Assembly (NCBI RefSeq): GCF_002287065.1
Contig: NZ_NSJZ01000011.1
Span: forward strand, 31,676-95,675
DNA: 64,000 bases
From: Paracoccus salipaludis
GTDB taxonomy: Bacteria; Pseudomonadota; Alphaproteobacteria; Rhodobacterales; Rhodobacteraceae
Direction of reading: 5' to 3'
This document shows positions 47,276 to 57,647 of this stretch, piece after piece; positions within the stretch are counted from its first letter, which is position 1; every line of letters starts with the position of its first letter. The translations under genes and the position numbers were made by a program. The notes beneath the pieces were generated by a model, which saw nothing but the letters and a program-made list of their open reading frames with translations, made no database searches and was not told the origin of the DNA.

Positions 47276-48781
47276 TCAGCCGGTTTCCAGCGGCTTCAGC
47301 GCCCGGTCCAGGGTGCTGACCTCGCGCACCGCACCCATGCGGCTGCGGACGGCGCGCGAGGCCGCGTCCGCCCCCGCCGTGATCGCCCCCGTGACCACCA
47401 GCAGGACAAGCGCGCGGTCCAGCCGCAGCTCGGCCACGGCGCTGTCGATGAAGAAGCCCAGCGTGGCGATGCCCAGAAGGCCCATGACGGCGGTTTCGCG
47501 CAGGATGATCTCCCACCGGTAAAGGCAAAGGGCGACAAAGCGGCCGAACAGGCGCGGCGCGAGTTCCCAGGCCCAGAGGGTGACGCCTTGCGGGGCATCC
47601 CGGCGCAGGGGAATGGCCTCGGCCTCGCGGCCCAGCAGATGGCCGATGATGGCGCCGTTGTGCAGCGCCAGCGCCAGGATCGCGGGCAGCATCGAGGGGC
47701 CGAAGACCTGCAGGAACAGGTAGGCCAGCATGTATTCGGGGAAGGACCGCAGCACGACCAGCCCCAGGTGGCCGAGCAGACGCGCCCGGCCCGCGACGCG
47801 GCCGACGACCAGCCCGAAGCCTGCGAAGGCGATGGCCCCCGTCAGCACCAGCGCGATCTGCCCCACGACGATTGTCGCCCAGGCTCCGGGCAGTCCCTGG
47901 GTCCAGAGGATGTCGCCCAGCCAGGGCAGCAGGCCGTCCGGCCCCTCGCCCCGGCGCAGGGGGGCGGGGACGATGTCCACGGTGAGAAACCGCCACAGCG
48001 CGCCCGAGCCCATCGGCGGGTGGTCCAGCATCGCCAGCCAGGCCGCCGCACCGGCCAGCCACAGGACGGCCGCCCGCAGCCGCAGCCACAGCGGGATCGT
48101 GGCGATCAGCAGCACATACAGGATCATGATGGCGCTGGCCGCGCCATAATCCCCCTGCCGGAAGAAGGTATCCAGCTGGAAGCCCAGCGTCGGCAGCCCG
48201 ATGAAGCCCAGCACCGCCGAGGACCGAAGTCCGCATTCCACGCGATACAGCACATAGGACCGCATCGCCGGCCAGATCAGCGGCAGCCGCGCCCAGAGAA
48301 AACGGGACAGGAGGTCGGTGCCGGGCGGCAGCACCTGCGCGGGCCGGGGGTCGGCCTCCTCGATCTGCTCGGCGAAGACCTTGGCGAAGATGCCCGCATA
48401 GGGCAGCGCGATGGCCAGCACCCCCGCAGCCGGGCTGATGCCGAGCACCTGCATCAGCAACAGTGCCCAGAACAGCTCGTGCACCGAGCGCAGCGCGACC
48501 GACAGCCCCCGGACAAGGGCCGATGCCCAGAAGGGCGCCAGCGCCAGCCCGGCAAGCGCGCCGACCGCCACGCCGCAGAGCGCGAAGGCCACGGTCGAGA
48601 CCAGCGCCGTGCCGATCTCCTCGATGGCACCGAAGTCGGGGGCAAGAAAGCCCCGCGCCATCCGCATCAGCGCCGCCCAGGGGTCGTGCCCGGCCCAGCC
48701 GAGGTCGGCAAAGGGGACCAGCGCCAGCCCGAGCGCCGCGAAGATCAGGGCGACGGCGGGGCGGGACAGGCGCTCAGGCAT
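47276..48781 (-). CDS. ABC importer permease, duplicated (PhnE-type)
   Basis: The 501-residue membrane protein is a head-to-tail fusion of two permease domains of the PhnE type. Each half carries a cytoplasmic coupling helix region (LSVALRSVHELFWALLLMQVLG in the first, LGLVVLRSFPEYMLAYLFLQVFG in the second) and a late FIGLPTLGF or LLGIATLGFF motif. Start 48781 overlaps the ATPase gene end by 8 bp. With the neighbouring binding protein this is more likely a selenate-type than a phosphonate importer. Confidence 0.85.
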   Translation of the reverse strand: MPERLSRPAVALIFAALGLALVPFADLGWAGHDPWAALMRMARGFLAPDFGAIEEIGTALVSTVAFALCGVAVGALAGLALAPFWASALVRGLSVALRSVHELFWALLLMQVLGISPAAGVLAIALPYAGIFAKVFAEQIEEADPRPAQVLPPGTDLLSRFLWARLPLIWPAMRSYVLYRVECGLRSSAVLGFIGLPTLGFQLDTFFRQGDYGAASAIMILYVLLIATIPLWLRLRAAVLWLAGAAAWLAMLDHPPMGSGALWRFLTVDIVPAPLRRGEGPDGLLPWLGDILWTQGLPGAWATIVVGQIALVLTGAIAFAGFGLVVGRVAGRARLLGHLGLVVLRSFPEYMLAYLFLQVFGPSMLPAILALALHNGAIIGHLLGREAEAIPLRRDAPQGVTLWAWELAPRLFGRFVALCLYRWEIILRETAVMGLLGIATLGFFIDSAVAELRLDRALVLLVVTGAITAGADAASRAVRSRMGAVREVSTLDRALKPLETG

Positions 48782-49436
48782 AAAGCGCCTCGATGGCGGC
48801 GGGGCTGACGGCCCCGGGCGGCGCGTCCAGGACGATCCGGCCTGCGCGGATGCCCACAAGGCGCGTGGCGAAGCTGCGGGCCAGTTCCACGTCATGCAGC
48901 GCCAGCACGCTTGCGGGGAAATGCGCGCGCATCATCTCCAGCAGCGCGACCGCCTGCGTCTCGTCCACGGCCGAAACGGGCTCGTCCGCGATCAGCACCT
49001 CGCCGCCGCGGTAAAGCGCGCGGGCCAGCGCCGTGCGCTGGCGCTGGCCGCCCGACAGCGCCTCGACCGGCCGGTCGGCCTGCGCGGAAAGGCCCAAGGG
49101 GTCCAGCAGCGCCCGAACCTCGGCCCGGTCACGGGCGGGGGGGTGCAACAGCGTCCACAGGTTCCGCAGCGCGCCGTGGTCGTCCAGCCGGCCCATCAGC
49201 GCGTTCTTCGTCACCGACAGTTGCGGGACCAGCGCGTGGTCCTGGGGGGCCAGCGCCACCCGCAGCCCCGCCCCGGTCAGCCGGTCGTAAAGGGCGTTCA
49301 GCAGGGTTGTCTTGCCCGCGCCCGACCGGCCCAGCAGCACCAGCCGCTCGCCCCGGTCCAGCGTCAGGGTGACGCCCCGCAGGACGGCCGCGCCGCCATA
49401 GCCGAGCGTCTCGCCCTGAAAGGCGGCCAGAGTCAT
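48774..49436 (-). CDS. ABC importer ATP-binding protein (PhnC-type)
   Basis: The 220-residue ATPase has Walker A GRSGAGKTT, the signature ALSGGQRQRTALARAL and Walker B VLIADEPVSAVDE. It energises the permease encoded downstream. The start at 49436 (MTLAAFQGE) is chosen over an upstream start lying in the binding-protein gene. The genes run binding protein, ATPase, permease. Confidence 0.9.
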   Translation of the reverse strand: MTLAAFQGETLGYGGAAVLRGVTLTLDRGERLVLLGRSGAGKTTLLNALYDRLTGAGLRVALAPQDHALVPQLSVTKNALMGRLDDHGALRNLWTLLHPPARDRAEVRALLDPLGLSAQADRPVEALSGGQRQRTALARALYRGGEVLIADEPVSAVDETQAVALLEMMRAHFPASVLALHDVELARSFATRLVGIRAGRIVLDAPPGAVSPAAIEALYA

Positions 49437-49443
49437 GCGCGTG

Positions 49444-50301
49444 TCATTCCAGCAGGCCGAGATCCCGCGCGACGGTCTCGATCGGGTCGAACTGGGCATT
49501 CTCAGCGGGGATGAAGCCCTCGCGCGGGAAGGAGGCCAGCAGTTCGGGGTCGCCCATGCCGACCAGCGCGTTCTGCACCTTCTTCGTGAAGCCCTCGCCG
49601 AAGCGCGCGTCCACGTCGCCCCGGATCACCCAGTTGTAGTCGGGATAGGGCGGGGTCTTCCAGATGACCCTGGCCGTCTCGACCTCGGGCGCGCCATCGG
49701 CGACGGCCTTGTCATAAACGGCATAGTTCAGCACGCCCAGGTCATAGGCGCCCGAGGCGACCAGCCGCAGCGTCTGGCTGTGATCGCCCGAAAAGCCCAC
49801 GGTCGAGAAGAACTCCTCGGGCGCGCCGCCCGTTTCCTTCCGGATGTAGTAGTCCGGCATCAGCCGCCCCGAGGTCGAGGTCTTGGCGCCGAAGGTGAAG
49901 CTTTTTCCCCTGGCCCCCTGCGGGAAGGCGTCCGAGGGCTCAAGGCCGGTCGCCGTGTTGGCGATCAGGTAGCTGATGAAGGTCGGGTCCTCGGTCCCCT
50001 GCGCGATCGACTGCGCGCCGGGGTTGGCCAGCCTCGCCTGCACCGAGGTCAGGCCCCCGAACCAGGCCAGCTGCACCTGGTCGTTGGTGAAGGCGGTGAC
50101 GGCGGCGGGGTAGGACTTCACCGGGACGAACTCGACCTCGACGCCCAGCCGGTCGGACAGGTAGTCCGCGACCTTGGAAAAGCGCGCGCTCAGCGCGGTC
50201 GCGTCCTCGTCGGGGATGGCCGAGAAATACAGCGTCTCGGCCTGGGCGGCCGAGGCAAGGAACAGGCAGGCGGCGGCGAGAAGCCGGGCAGGCAGGCGCA
50301 T
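49444..50301 (-). CDS. ABC importer substrate-binding protein, putative selenate type
   Basis: The 285-residue periplasmic protein has a signal peptide (MRLPARLLAAACLFLASAAQA) and the PhnD fold. Its blocks YFSAIPDEDATALSARFSKVADYLSD, QLAWFGGLTSVQARLANPGAQ and SAYDLGVLNYAVYD-like GAYDLGVLNYAVYDKAV match my recollection of the putative selenate-binding proteins related to PhnD rather than true phosphonate binders. No phosphonate-degrading genes are present, while selenium genes follow within 2 kb. Selenate or selenite as ligand is an inference. Confidence 0.8.
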   Translation of the reverse strand: MRLPARLLAAACLFLASAAQAETLYFSAIPDEDATALSARFSKVADYLSDRLGVEVEFVPVKSYPAAVTAFTNDQVQLAWFGGLTSVQARLANPGAQSIAQGTEDPTFISYLIANTATGLEPSDAFPQGARGKSFTFGAKTSTSGRLMPDYYIRKETGGAPEEFFSTVGFSGDHSQTLRLVASGAYDLGVLNYAVYDKAVADGAPEVETARVIWKTPPYPDYNWVIRGDVDARFGEGFTKKVQNALVGMGDPELLASFPREGFIPAENAQFDPIETVARDLGLLE

Positions 50302-50467
50302 GGATCACCTAGATCAGGAACGTGGGGCCTTCCGGGGACGATATGGTCCGGAACCCTCGGGTCCCCGGCCCGGCCGCGGATCGCGGCACGTCGCAGCGCG
50401 CACGGCGCATCGGATCGTCTGGACCCATCTTGCTGAAATCCCGGCAAGTTGCAAGGGAACGGCTCCC

Positions 50468-51505
50468 TCAGGGCACGGGCGTCCACATCACGTCATCGAT
50501 ACGGGGCGCCCCGGTCGCCAGCATCACCAGCCGGTCGAAGCCCAGCGCGATCCCCGACGCGGGCGGCATATGGGCCAGCGCGGCCAGGAAATCCTCGTCC
50601 AGCGGATAGGCCTCGCCATAGACGCGGGCCTTTTCGGCCATCTCGGCGGCAAAGCGGCGGCGCTGCTCGGCGGGGTCGGTCAGTTCCCCGAAGCCGTTCG
50701 CCAGCTCCACCCCGCAGGCATAAAGCTCGAAGCGCTCGGCCACGCGGGGGTCATCCGGGGCGCGCCGGGCCAGCGCGGCCTCGGGCGCCGGATAGCGGTC
50801 GAGGATCGTGGCGCGGCCGTGGCCCAGATGCGGCTCGACCAGGGTCACGAGCACGCGGCTGAGGATGTCGGACCAGCCGTCGTCCTGCGCCACCCGCAGC
50901 CCGGCCGCCTGCGCCTGGCGCGCCAGCCCGTCACGGTCGGTCGCGCCATCCGCGCCGACCGTCGCCAGCAGGTCGATGTCGGCGTGGCGCCGGAAGGCCT
51001 CGGCCACCGACAGCCGCTCGGGCGCGGCGAAGGGATCGCAGCGATGGCCGCGGAAGCGCAGTTCCGTCGCCCCCGCGCCAACGGCCGCCAGCCGCAGAAG
51101 GGCGGCGCAGTCCTCCATCAGCACCTCGTAGCCCTCGCCGACCCGGTACCATTCCAGCATGGTGAACTCGGGGCTGTGCAGGGGTCCGCGCTCGCGGTTG
51201 CGCCAGACATGGGCAAAGGCGGCGATGCGGGTCTCGCCTGCCGCCAGCAGCTTCTTCATGGCGAATTCGGGCGAGGTGTGCAGATACATCCGCCGCGCCA
51301 CGCCTTCATTGCCGATGGCGTCGGTGGCGAAGCCGTGCAGATGCGCCTCGTTGCCGGGGCTGATCGCCAGCGCCGCCGGGTCCGCCTCGGTGAATCCCTC
51401 GGCGTCCAGCCAGCGGCGGATGGCGCGCTGGATGCGGTTGCGGGCCAGCAGCAAGGGGCGGCGGTCGGCGTGACGATGGGCGTCCCACCAGGGCGTTTCA
51501 GTCAT
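50468..51505 (-). CDS. epmA: Elongation factor P--lysine ligase EpmA (GenX)
   Basis: The 345-residue protein is a class II lysyl-tRNA synthetase catalytic core without anticodon-binding domain. It shows YLHTSPEFAMKKLLAAG (motif 2 area), HVWRNRERGPLHSPEFTMLEWYR, ELANGFGEL and GIALGFDRLVMLATG (motif 3). It adds beta-lysine to EF-P. The gene is divergent from efp, its substrate gene, with 77 bp between. No EpmB (lysine 2,3-aminomutase) gene is in the window. Confidence 0.93.
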   Translation of the reverse strand: MTETPWWDAHRHADRRPLLLARNRIQRAIRRWLDAEGFTEADPAALAISPGNEAHLHGFATDAIGNEGVARRMYLHTSPEFAMKKLLAAGETRIAAFAHVWRNRERGPLHSPEFTMLEWYRVGEGYEVLMEDCAALLRLAAVGAGATELRFRGHRCDPFAAPERLSVAEAFRRHADIDLLATVGADGATDRDGLARQAQAAGLRVAQDDGWSDILSRVLVTLVEPHLGHGRATILDRYPAPEAALARRAPDDPRVAERFELYACGVELANGFGELTDPAEQRRRFAAEMAEKARVYGEAYPLDEDFLAALAHMPPASGIALGFDRLVMLATGAPRIDDVMWTPVP

Positions 51506-51582
51506 GGCTGGCGAATTCCACAGGCTTGCGCTAAGGAGCGCGCCGATAATCCACGCATCCCAAGATCGCAAGAAAGACGCCC

Positions 51583-52149
51583 GTGAAAGTCATCGCATCC
51601 AGCCTGCGCAAAGGCAACGTGGTCGAACTGGACGGCAAGCTCTATGTCGTCCTGACCGCCCAGAACTTCCATCCCGGCAAGGGCACGCCCGTGACCCAGG
51701 TGGACATGCGCCGCATCGCCGACGGCGTGAAGGTTTCCGAACGCTGGCGCACGACCGAGCAGGTCGAGCGCGCCCATGTGGACGAGCGCGCCTACGACTT
51801 CCTGTATGAAGACGGCGAAGGCTTCCACTTCATGGAGCCGGAAAGCTACGAGCAGGTCGTGGCCCCCGCGGACATGGTCGGCGACCAGAAGGCCTATCTG
51901 CAGGAAGGCATGCGGCTGTTCCTGCAGGTCTACAACGGCGTGCCGATCGCCATGACGCTGCCCCAGCGGATCACCGTCGAGATCACCGAAACCGAGCCGG
52001 TGGTGAAGGGCCAGACGGCCTCGTCCTCCTACAAGCCCGCCACGGTGGACAACGGCCTGCGCGTCATGGTGCCCCCGCATATCGGCGTCGGCACGCGCAT
52101 CGTGATCAACACCGAGGACAATTCCTACGTGGAACGCGCCAAGGACTGA
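51583..52149 (+). CDS. efp: Elongation factor P
   Basis: The 188-residue three-domain protein relieves ribosome stalling at polyproline. It has [13 protein letters not shown] with the modified Lys at about residue 33, [17 protein letters not shown] and the C-terminal [36 protein letters not shown]. Start is GTG 51583. The divergent epmA supports modification of Lys33. Confidence 0.96.
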   Translation: MKVIASSLRKGNVVELDGKLYVVLTAQNFHPGKGTPVTQVDMRRIADGVKVSERWRTTEQVERAHVDERAYDFLYEDGEGFHFMEPESYEQVVAPADMVGDQKAYLQEGMRLFLQVYNGVPIAMTLPQRITVEITETEPVVKGQTASSSYKPATVDNGLRVMVPPHIGVGTRIVINTEDNSYVERAKD

Positions 52150-52191
52150 CGCGCCCGGACCGGCGCCGCCGTTCCGGGTGGCGCCGCCGCA

Positions 52192-52281
52192 GGGGTATTT
52201 CCATCAGGAAGAAGATACCCGGCCAAGCAGCCCCGGATCGTGCAACCCGCACGCCGGGGCTTCTTCCTGACCCAAATACCC
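52192..52281. terminator. Bidirectional terminator of efp and selD with inverted intergenic repeats
   Basis: A plus copy (52192-52214) and a minus copy (52260-52281) of the repeat flank an inner hairpin AGCCCCGG/CCGGGGCT (52229-52236, 52254-52261) with CGTGC/GCACG inside. It lies between the convergent stops of efp and selD. Confidence 0.6.
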
Positions 52282-52311
52282 GCATCGCGGCCGTGACGCG
52301 GGCGGGCCTTC

Positions 52312-53355
52312 TCAGGTGACGGCGACGCCCTCGCCTTCCTCGACCCGGCCCACGACCGAGGCCAAGGGATAGCCCGCCTCGCGCAGCCGCCGCACCCAGC
52401 CCTCGGCCGCCTCGGGCGCGACCGCGACCAGCAGCCCGCCCGAGGTCTGCGGGTCCGTCAGCAGGGCGCGCTGCCAGTCGGGGCAGTTTTCCGGCAGCGT
52501 GACCTCGGCGCCATAGGCGGCCCAGTTGCGGGTCGAGGCGCCGGTGACGAACCCGGCCTGCGCCAGTTCGGCGGCGCGGGTCAGCAGCGGCAGCGCGGCG
52601 CGGTCGATGACCACCCTTGCGCCCGAGCCGCGCGCGACCTCGAGCCCGTGGCCCAGGATGCCGAAGCCGGTCACGTCGGTGAGGGCATGGACCGCCCCGT
52701 CCTCGGCCAGGTCCGCCCCCGCACGGTTCAGCAGGGTGGTCGAGGTGACCATCTCGTCGATGCCCGCCTGGTCCAGCGCGCCCTTCTTGATCGCGGCGGA
52801 ATAGATGCCGACGCCCAGGCCCTTTGTCAGGATCAGAGCGTCGCCCACCCGCGCATCGGCGTTCCGGCGCAGCTTCGAAGGATCCACCAGCCCGATGACT
52901 GCAAGACCGTAGATCGGCTCGGGCGAGTCGATGGAATGGCCGCCCGCGACCGGGATGCCCGCCTCGGCGCAGATGGAGCGGCCGCCTTCGAGGATCTCGC
53001 GGATGGTTTCCACCGGCAGCTTGTCGATGGGCATCCCCAGGATCGCCAGCGCCATGATCGGCCGCCCGCCCATGGCATAGATGTCGGAAATGGCGTTGGT
53101 CGCGGCGATGCGGCCAAAGGCGCGGGGGTCGTCCACCATGGGCATGAAGAAGTCCGTGGTCGCGATCACGGCCGTCTTCTCGTCGATCTGCCAGACGGCG
53201 GCATCGTCGGCCGTCTCGGTGCCCACCAGAAGCTGCGGGAACACCTGAGCCACCGGCTGGCCGGCCAGAAGGTCGCGCAGCACGGCGGGGGCCAGCTTGC
53301 AGCCGCAGCCGCCGCCATGGGACAGTTGGGACAGGCGAAGGGGAACATCGGTCAT
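52312..53355 (-). CDS. selD: Selenide, water dikinase
   Basis: The 347-residue enzyme makes selenophosphate, the selenium donor for Sec-tRNA. The N-terminal SHGGGCGCK places Cys17 and Lys20 exactly as in E. coli SelD; Cys, not Sec, is encoded. Later blocks [23 protein letters not shown] and [16 protein letters not shown] are typical. The start at 53355 follows an AGGAG site. It is divergent from fdoG. Confidence 0.95.
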   Translation of the reverse strand: MTDVPLRLSQLSHGGGCGCKLAPAVLRDLLAGQPVAQVFPQLLVGTETADDAAVWQIDEKTAVIATTDFFMPMVDDPRAFGRIAATNAISDIYAMGGRPIMALAILGMPIDKLPVETIREILEGGRSICAEAGIPVAGGHSIDSPEPIYGLAVIGLVDPSKLRRNADARVGDALILTKGLGVGIYSAAIKKGALDQAGIDEMVTSTTLLNRAGADLAEDGAVHALTDVTGFGILGHGLEVARGSGARVVIDRAALPLLTRAAELAQAGFVTGASTRNWAAYGAEVTLPENCPDWQRALLTDPQTSGGLLVAVAPEAAEGWVRRLREAGYPLASVVGRVEEGEGVAVT

Positions 53356-53458
53356 GGGCCAGGCTCCTGGGACGGGATGACCCTGCCCTAGCACGCCCGG
53401 CGGCCGAGTTCACGTCCCCGGGCCGCAGGGAACAAGGCAGGAACCATCCGGGCAACAG

Positions 53459-53474
53459 CCTTGTGATCACAAGG
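53459..53474. promoter_or_regulatory. Perfect 16-bp palindrome, candidate operator for fdoG/selD
   Basis: CCTTGTGATCACAAGG lies 89 bp upstream of the fdoG start and 104 bp from the selD start. The core TTGTGATCACAA resembles Crp/Fnr-type half sites but does not fit the strict FNR consensus. No protein can be named. Confidence 0.5.
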
Positions 53475-53562
53475 GTGAAAACCCCTATTCCGATTGACTC
53501 CGGACGGCAAGATATCCCAAACTCGGCGGACCTATCTGATCGACAGGCAACAGGAGGATCGA

Positions 53563-56500
53563 ATGAACATCGACCTCTCACGTCGCGGCTTCCTGAAGCT
53601 TGCGGGTGCGGGAGTCGCGGCGACGTCGCTGGGGGCCATGGGCTTCGGCAAGGCTGAGGCAGCGGAACTCGCGCATGTGCGCGACTTCAAGCTGGCCCAG
53701 ACCACCGAGACCCGCAACACCTGCCCCTATTGCTCGGTCGCCTGCGGCATCATCATCTATGCACGCCCCGATGACACCGGCGCGCGCCGGGTCGTCCATA
53801 TCGAGGGCGACGCCGACCATCCGACCAACCGCGGCACGCTCTGCCCCAAGGGCGCGGCGCTGAAGGACTTCGTCAACGCCGAAACGCGCCTGACCGAGCC
53901 CATGGTCCGCCGTCCCGGGTCCGACCGGTTCGAGCCGATCTCGTGGGACGAGGCGCTGGACAGGATCGCCCGCGCGATCAAGGACGACCGCGACGCGAAC
54001 TTCCTGGCCACCAACGAGCTTGGCGTGCCGGTGAACCGCTGGACGACCACGGGCTTCCTGGCGGCGTCGGCAACCACCAACGAAACGGCCTGGCTGACCT
54101 ACAAGGTCGTCCGGTCGATGGGTATTGTAGGTTTCGACAACCAGGCGCGCGTCTGACACGGCCCCACGGTGTCCAGTTTGGGCCCGACCTTTGGCCGTGG
54201 AGCGATGACGAACTCCTGGACCGACATCAAGAATACCGACCTCGTGATCGTCATGGGCGGCAACGCCGCCGAAGCGCACCCGTGCGGCTTCAAGTGGGTG
54301 ACCGAGGCCAAGCACCATCGCGGCGCCAAGCTGATCGTCGTGGACCCCCGGTTCACGCGCACGGCCTCCGTGTCCGATTACTATGCGCCGATCCGTCCCG
54401 GCACCGACATCGCGTTCCTCATGGGCCTCATCCGCTACATGATCGAGAACGACAGGGTGCAGTGGGAATACGTGAAGGCCTTCACCAACGCCTCGTTCCT
54501 CGTGAAGGAGGAGTTCGGCTGGTCCGACGGGCTGTTCACCGGCTATGACGAGGAAAAGCGCGACTACGACAAGTCGAGCTGGGACTATCAGATCGGCCCC
54601 GACGGCTATATGCTGACGGACCCGACGCTGCAGCACCCGCGCTGCGTCTGGAACCTGCTCAAGGCGCATGTGGACGTCTATACCCCCGAGATGGTCGAGC
54701 GGATCACCGGCACGCCGCAGGACCGCTTCCTGAAGATCGCCGAGATGATCGGGGAATGCTCTTCGCCCACGAAGACCATGACCTCGATGTATGCGCTCGG
54801 CTGGACGCAGCATTCCAAGGGCGCCCAGAACATCCGCGGCATGGCCATGCTGCAGCTGATCCTGGGCAACATCGGCGTGCCCGGGGGCGGGATGAACGCG
54901 CTGCGCGGCCATTCCAACATCCAGGGCCTGACCGACCTGGGGCTGATGTCGAACCTGATCCCGGGATACCTGAACATCCCGACGGAAAAGGAACCCGACT
55001 GGGCCACCTACATGAAGTCGCGCGCCTTCAAGCCGCTGCTTCCGGGTCAGACCAGCTACTGGCAGAACTATCCCAAGTTCATGGTTTCATTTATGAAATC
55101 CATGTGGGGTGAGGCCGCCCAGAAGGACAACGACTGGGCCTATCACTACCTGCCCAAGCTGGACGTGCCGGCCTATGACATGCTGCGCATGTTCGAGCTG
55201 ATGGACCAGGGGAGGGTCAACCTCTACTTCTGCCAGGGGTTCAACCCGCTGCTGGCGCTGGCCAACCGCAACAAGAACACCTCGGCGCTGTCCAAGCTGA
55301 AGATGCTGGTCGTCATGGACCCGCTGGAAACCGAGACCGCCCGCTTCTGGGAAAACCACGGCGCCTACAACGACGTGGACACGGCCTCGATCCAGACCGA
55401 GGTGATCCAGCTTCCGACCTCGTGCTTCGCCGAGGACGAAGGGGCGCTGGTGAACTCGGGCCGCTGGCTGCAGTGGCACTGGAAGGCGTCGGACATGCCC
55501 GGCCAGGCGAAGTACGACACCTGGATCATGGCGCAGATCTTCCTGCGGGTGCGCGAGCTTTACCGCAAGGAAGGCGGGGCCTTCCCGGACCCGATCCTGA
55601 ACCTGACCTGGGACTATGCCGACGAGCACGAGCCCTCGCCGGACGAACTGGCGCGGGAAATGAACGGGCGCGCGCTGGCGGACGTCTACGACCTTGCCGA
55701 CAAGACCAAGCTGCTGACCGCGGCCGGCAGGCAGGTGAAGTCCTTCGCGGAACTGCGCGACGACGGCACCACGGCCTCGGGCTGCTGGATCTATTCCGGC
55801 AGCTACAACGAGGACGGCAACAACATGGCGCGGCGGGACAATTCCGACCCCAGCGGCATGGGCGTCTATTCCAACTGGACCTGGAGCTGGCCGCTGAACC
55901 GCCGCACGCTCTACAACCGGGCCTCGGCAGACCTTCAGGGCCAGCCGTGGGATCCGTCGCGTCCGATCATCGCCTGGAACGGCGAGCGGTGGGAAGGGAA
56001 CGACATTCCCGACATCTCGCCGACCGCCAAGCCCGGCGAGGTCATGCCGTTCATCATGAACCAGGAAGGCGTCTCGCGCCTGTTCTCGCGGGGCATGATG
56101 CGCGACGGGCCCTTCCCGACGCATATGGAGCCCTTCGAGAGCCCCGTGCAGAACGTCTTCAACGACCGGATGCGCGGCAACCCGGTGGCGCGCGTCTTCG
56201 CCTCCGACGTCGAGAAGATGGGCACCTCGGACGAGTTCCCGTTCGTGGCGACCAGCTACCGCCTGACCGAGCACTTCCATTACTGGACCAAGCACAACAA
56301 GGTGAATGCCACGCTGCAGCCCGAGTTCTTCGTCGAGATCAGCGAGCAGCTGGCCGCCGAGAAGGGCATCGAGCGCGGCGGCCGCGTCCGTGTCTGGTCC
56401 AAGCGGGGCGAGGTCTGGGCCAAGGCGCTGGTCACCAAGCGGATCAAGCCGATGATCTGCGACGGCAAGACCGTTCATGTGGTCGGCATCCCGCTGCACT

Positions 56501-56640
56501 GGGGCTTTGTGGGCGCGGCGAAGAAGGGCTGGGGGCCGAACAGCCTGACGCCCTTCGTCGGTGACGCCAACATCGAGACGCCGGAGTTCAAGGCGTTCCT
56601 TGTCAACATCGAACCTGCCGTCGGGGAGGCCGTGTCGTGA
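53563..56640 (+). CDS. fdoG: Formate dehydrogenase alpha subunit, selenocysteine-containing
   Basis: The protein (1025 residues) needs read-through of TGA at 54154-54156, giving Sec198 in the context [23 protein letters not shown], which matches E. coli FdnG/FdoG, where Sec is near 196. It has a Tat signal (SRRGFLK, residues 6-12), a [4Fe-4S] site Cys54, Cys57, Cys61 and Cys94, and a molybdopterin domain to the end. It oxidises formate to CO2 on the periplasmic side. The start ATG 53563 has an AGGAGG site. fdoH overlaps its stop by 4 bp. Confidence 0.95.
54154..54156 (+). other. Selenocysteine codon (TGA) of fdoG
   Basis: The in-frame TGA splits the gene into two frames whose translations join perfectly across it and match the family. 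selA, selB, selD and tRNA-Sec are all present in this locus, so the codon is read as Sec. Confidence 0.93.
54164..54200 (+). promoter_or_regulatory. Bacterial SECIS element in fdoG
   Basis: CCACGG (54164-54169) pairs with CCGTGG (54195-54200). Inside lies a smaller hairpin, GGT-GTCC, loop AGTTT, GGGC, bulge CCG, ACC (54168-54189). The apical loop is 18-23 nt after the TGA, in the range for SelB-binding SECIS hairpins. Pairing was checked by eye only. Confidence 0.6.
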
Positions 56641-57647
56641 CAATCGCACCCAACATGGACAGCCCCCGCACGGCGACGGCGAACCCGCCGACGCATCCGG
56701 TGCCCCCGAACCTGGGCCAGGCGCATGTCGTCCGGTCCTCGGCCGGGGGGCCGGTCGCGGAAAACCCGCAGCCGCTGACCGAGGTCGCCAAGCTGATCGA
56801 CGTCAGCAAGTGCATCGGCTGCAAGGCCTGCCAGTCGGCCTGCATCGAGTGGAACGACACCCAGCCGGAAGTCGGGGTCAACGTGGGGGTTTACGAAAAC
56901 CCCCACGACCTGACGCCCGAGATGTTCACGCTGATGCGGTTCACCGAATACGACAACCCGGACACGGGCGACTTCGAGTGGCTGATCCGCAAGGACGGCT
57001 GCATGCATTGCGCGGAACCGGGCTGCCTCAAGGCCTGCCCGGCCCCCGGCGCCATCGTGCAGTATTCCAACGGCATCGTGGATTTCATCCACGAGAACTG
57101 CATCGGCTGCGGCTACTGCGTTTCGGGATGCCCCTTCAACATCCCGCGCATCAGCCAGAAGACGCATGTGGCCCAGAAATGCACCCTCTGCTCGGACCGG
57201 GTGGCGGTGGGACAGGGTCCGGCCTGCGCCAAGGCCTGCCCGACGCACGCGATCACCTTCGGCACCAAGGAGGACATGACCGCCCTGGCCGCCGAGCGGG
57301 TCGAGGACCTGAAGTCGCGCGGCTACGACAACGCGGGGCTTTACGACCCGGCGGGCGTGGGCGGCACGCATGTGATGTATGTGCTGCATCACAACGACAA
57401 GCCGCAGATCTACGACGGGCTGCCCGAGGATCCCAAGATCTCGGACGTGGTGCGGAACTGGAAGGGTCCGGCCAAGCCCGTGGGCATCGCCGCCGTCGGC
57501 CTTGCGGCCATCGGCGCGGCTGCCATGGCGCTGTTCCACCGCGGCAACAGCGTCAGCCAGGAGGACGAGGCCGAGGCCCGCGAACTGGTCCAGGAAGAAC
57601 TGCGTGGCGCCCCCGTCGAGCGGCCCCATGACAAGGGGAGTGCCTGA
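56637..57647 (+). CDS. fdoH: Formate dehydrogenase beta subunit (iron-sulfur)
   Basis: The 336-residue protein has four ferredoxin-type clusters ([43 protein letters not shown]...CAKAC) and a C-terminal membrane anchor ([18 protein letters not shown], about 283-300). It passes electrons from the alpha subunit to the cytochrome subunit. The start codon GTG 56637 overlaps fdoG; an ATG six codons further is possible. Confidence 0.95.
   Translation: MTIAPNMDSPRTATANPPTHPVPPNLGQAHVVRSSAGGPVAENPQPLTEVAKLIDVSKCIGCKACQSACIEWNDTQPEVGVNVGVYENPHDLTPEMFTLMRFTEYDNPDTGDFEWLIRKDGCMHCAEPGCLKACPAPGAIVQYSNGIVDFIHENCIGCGYCVSGCPFNIPRISQKTHVAQKCTLCSDRVAVGQGPACAKACPTHAITFGTKEDMTALAAERVEDLKSRGYDNAGLYDPAGVGGTHVMYVLHHNDKPQIYDGLPEDPKISDVVRNWKGPAKPVGIAAVGLAAIGAAAMALFHRGNSVSQEDEAEARELVQEELRGAPVERPHDKGSA

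Noticed and set aside
47276..50301. A phosphonate transporter (phnCDE)
   Set aside because: The fold is PhnD-like, but no C-P lyase or phosphonatase genes are present, the binding protein looks closer to the putative selenate branch and the neighbourhood is selenium-related. Not excluded experimentally.
53494..56640. fdoG as a frameshifted or nonsense pseudogene
   Set aside because: The break is a single in-frame TGA at the family's selenocysteine position, with a SECIS-like hairpin and all Sec genes nearby.
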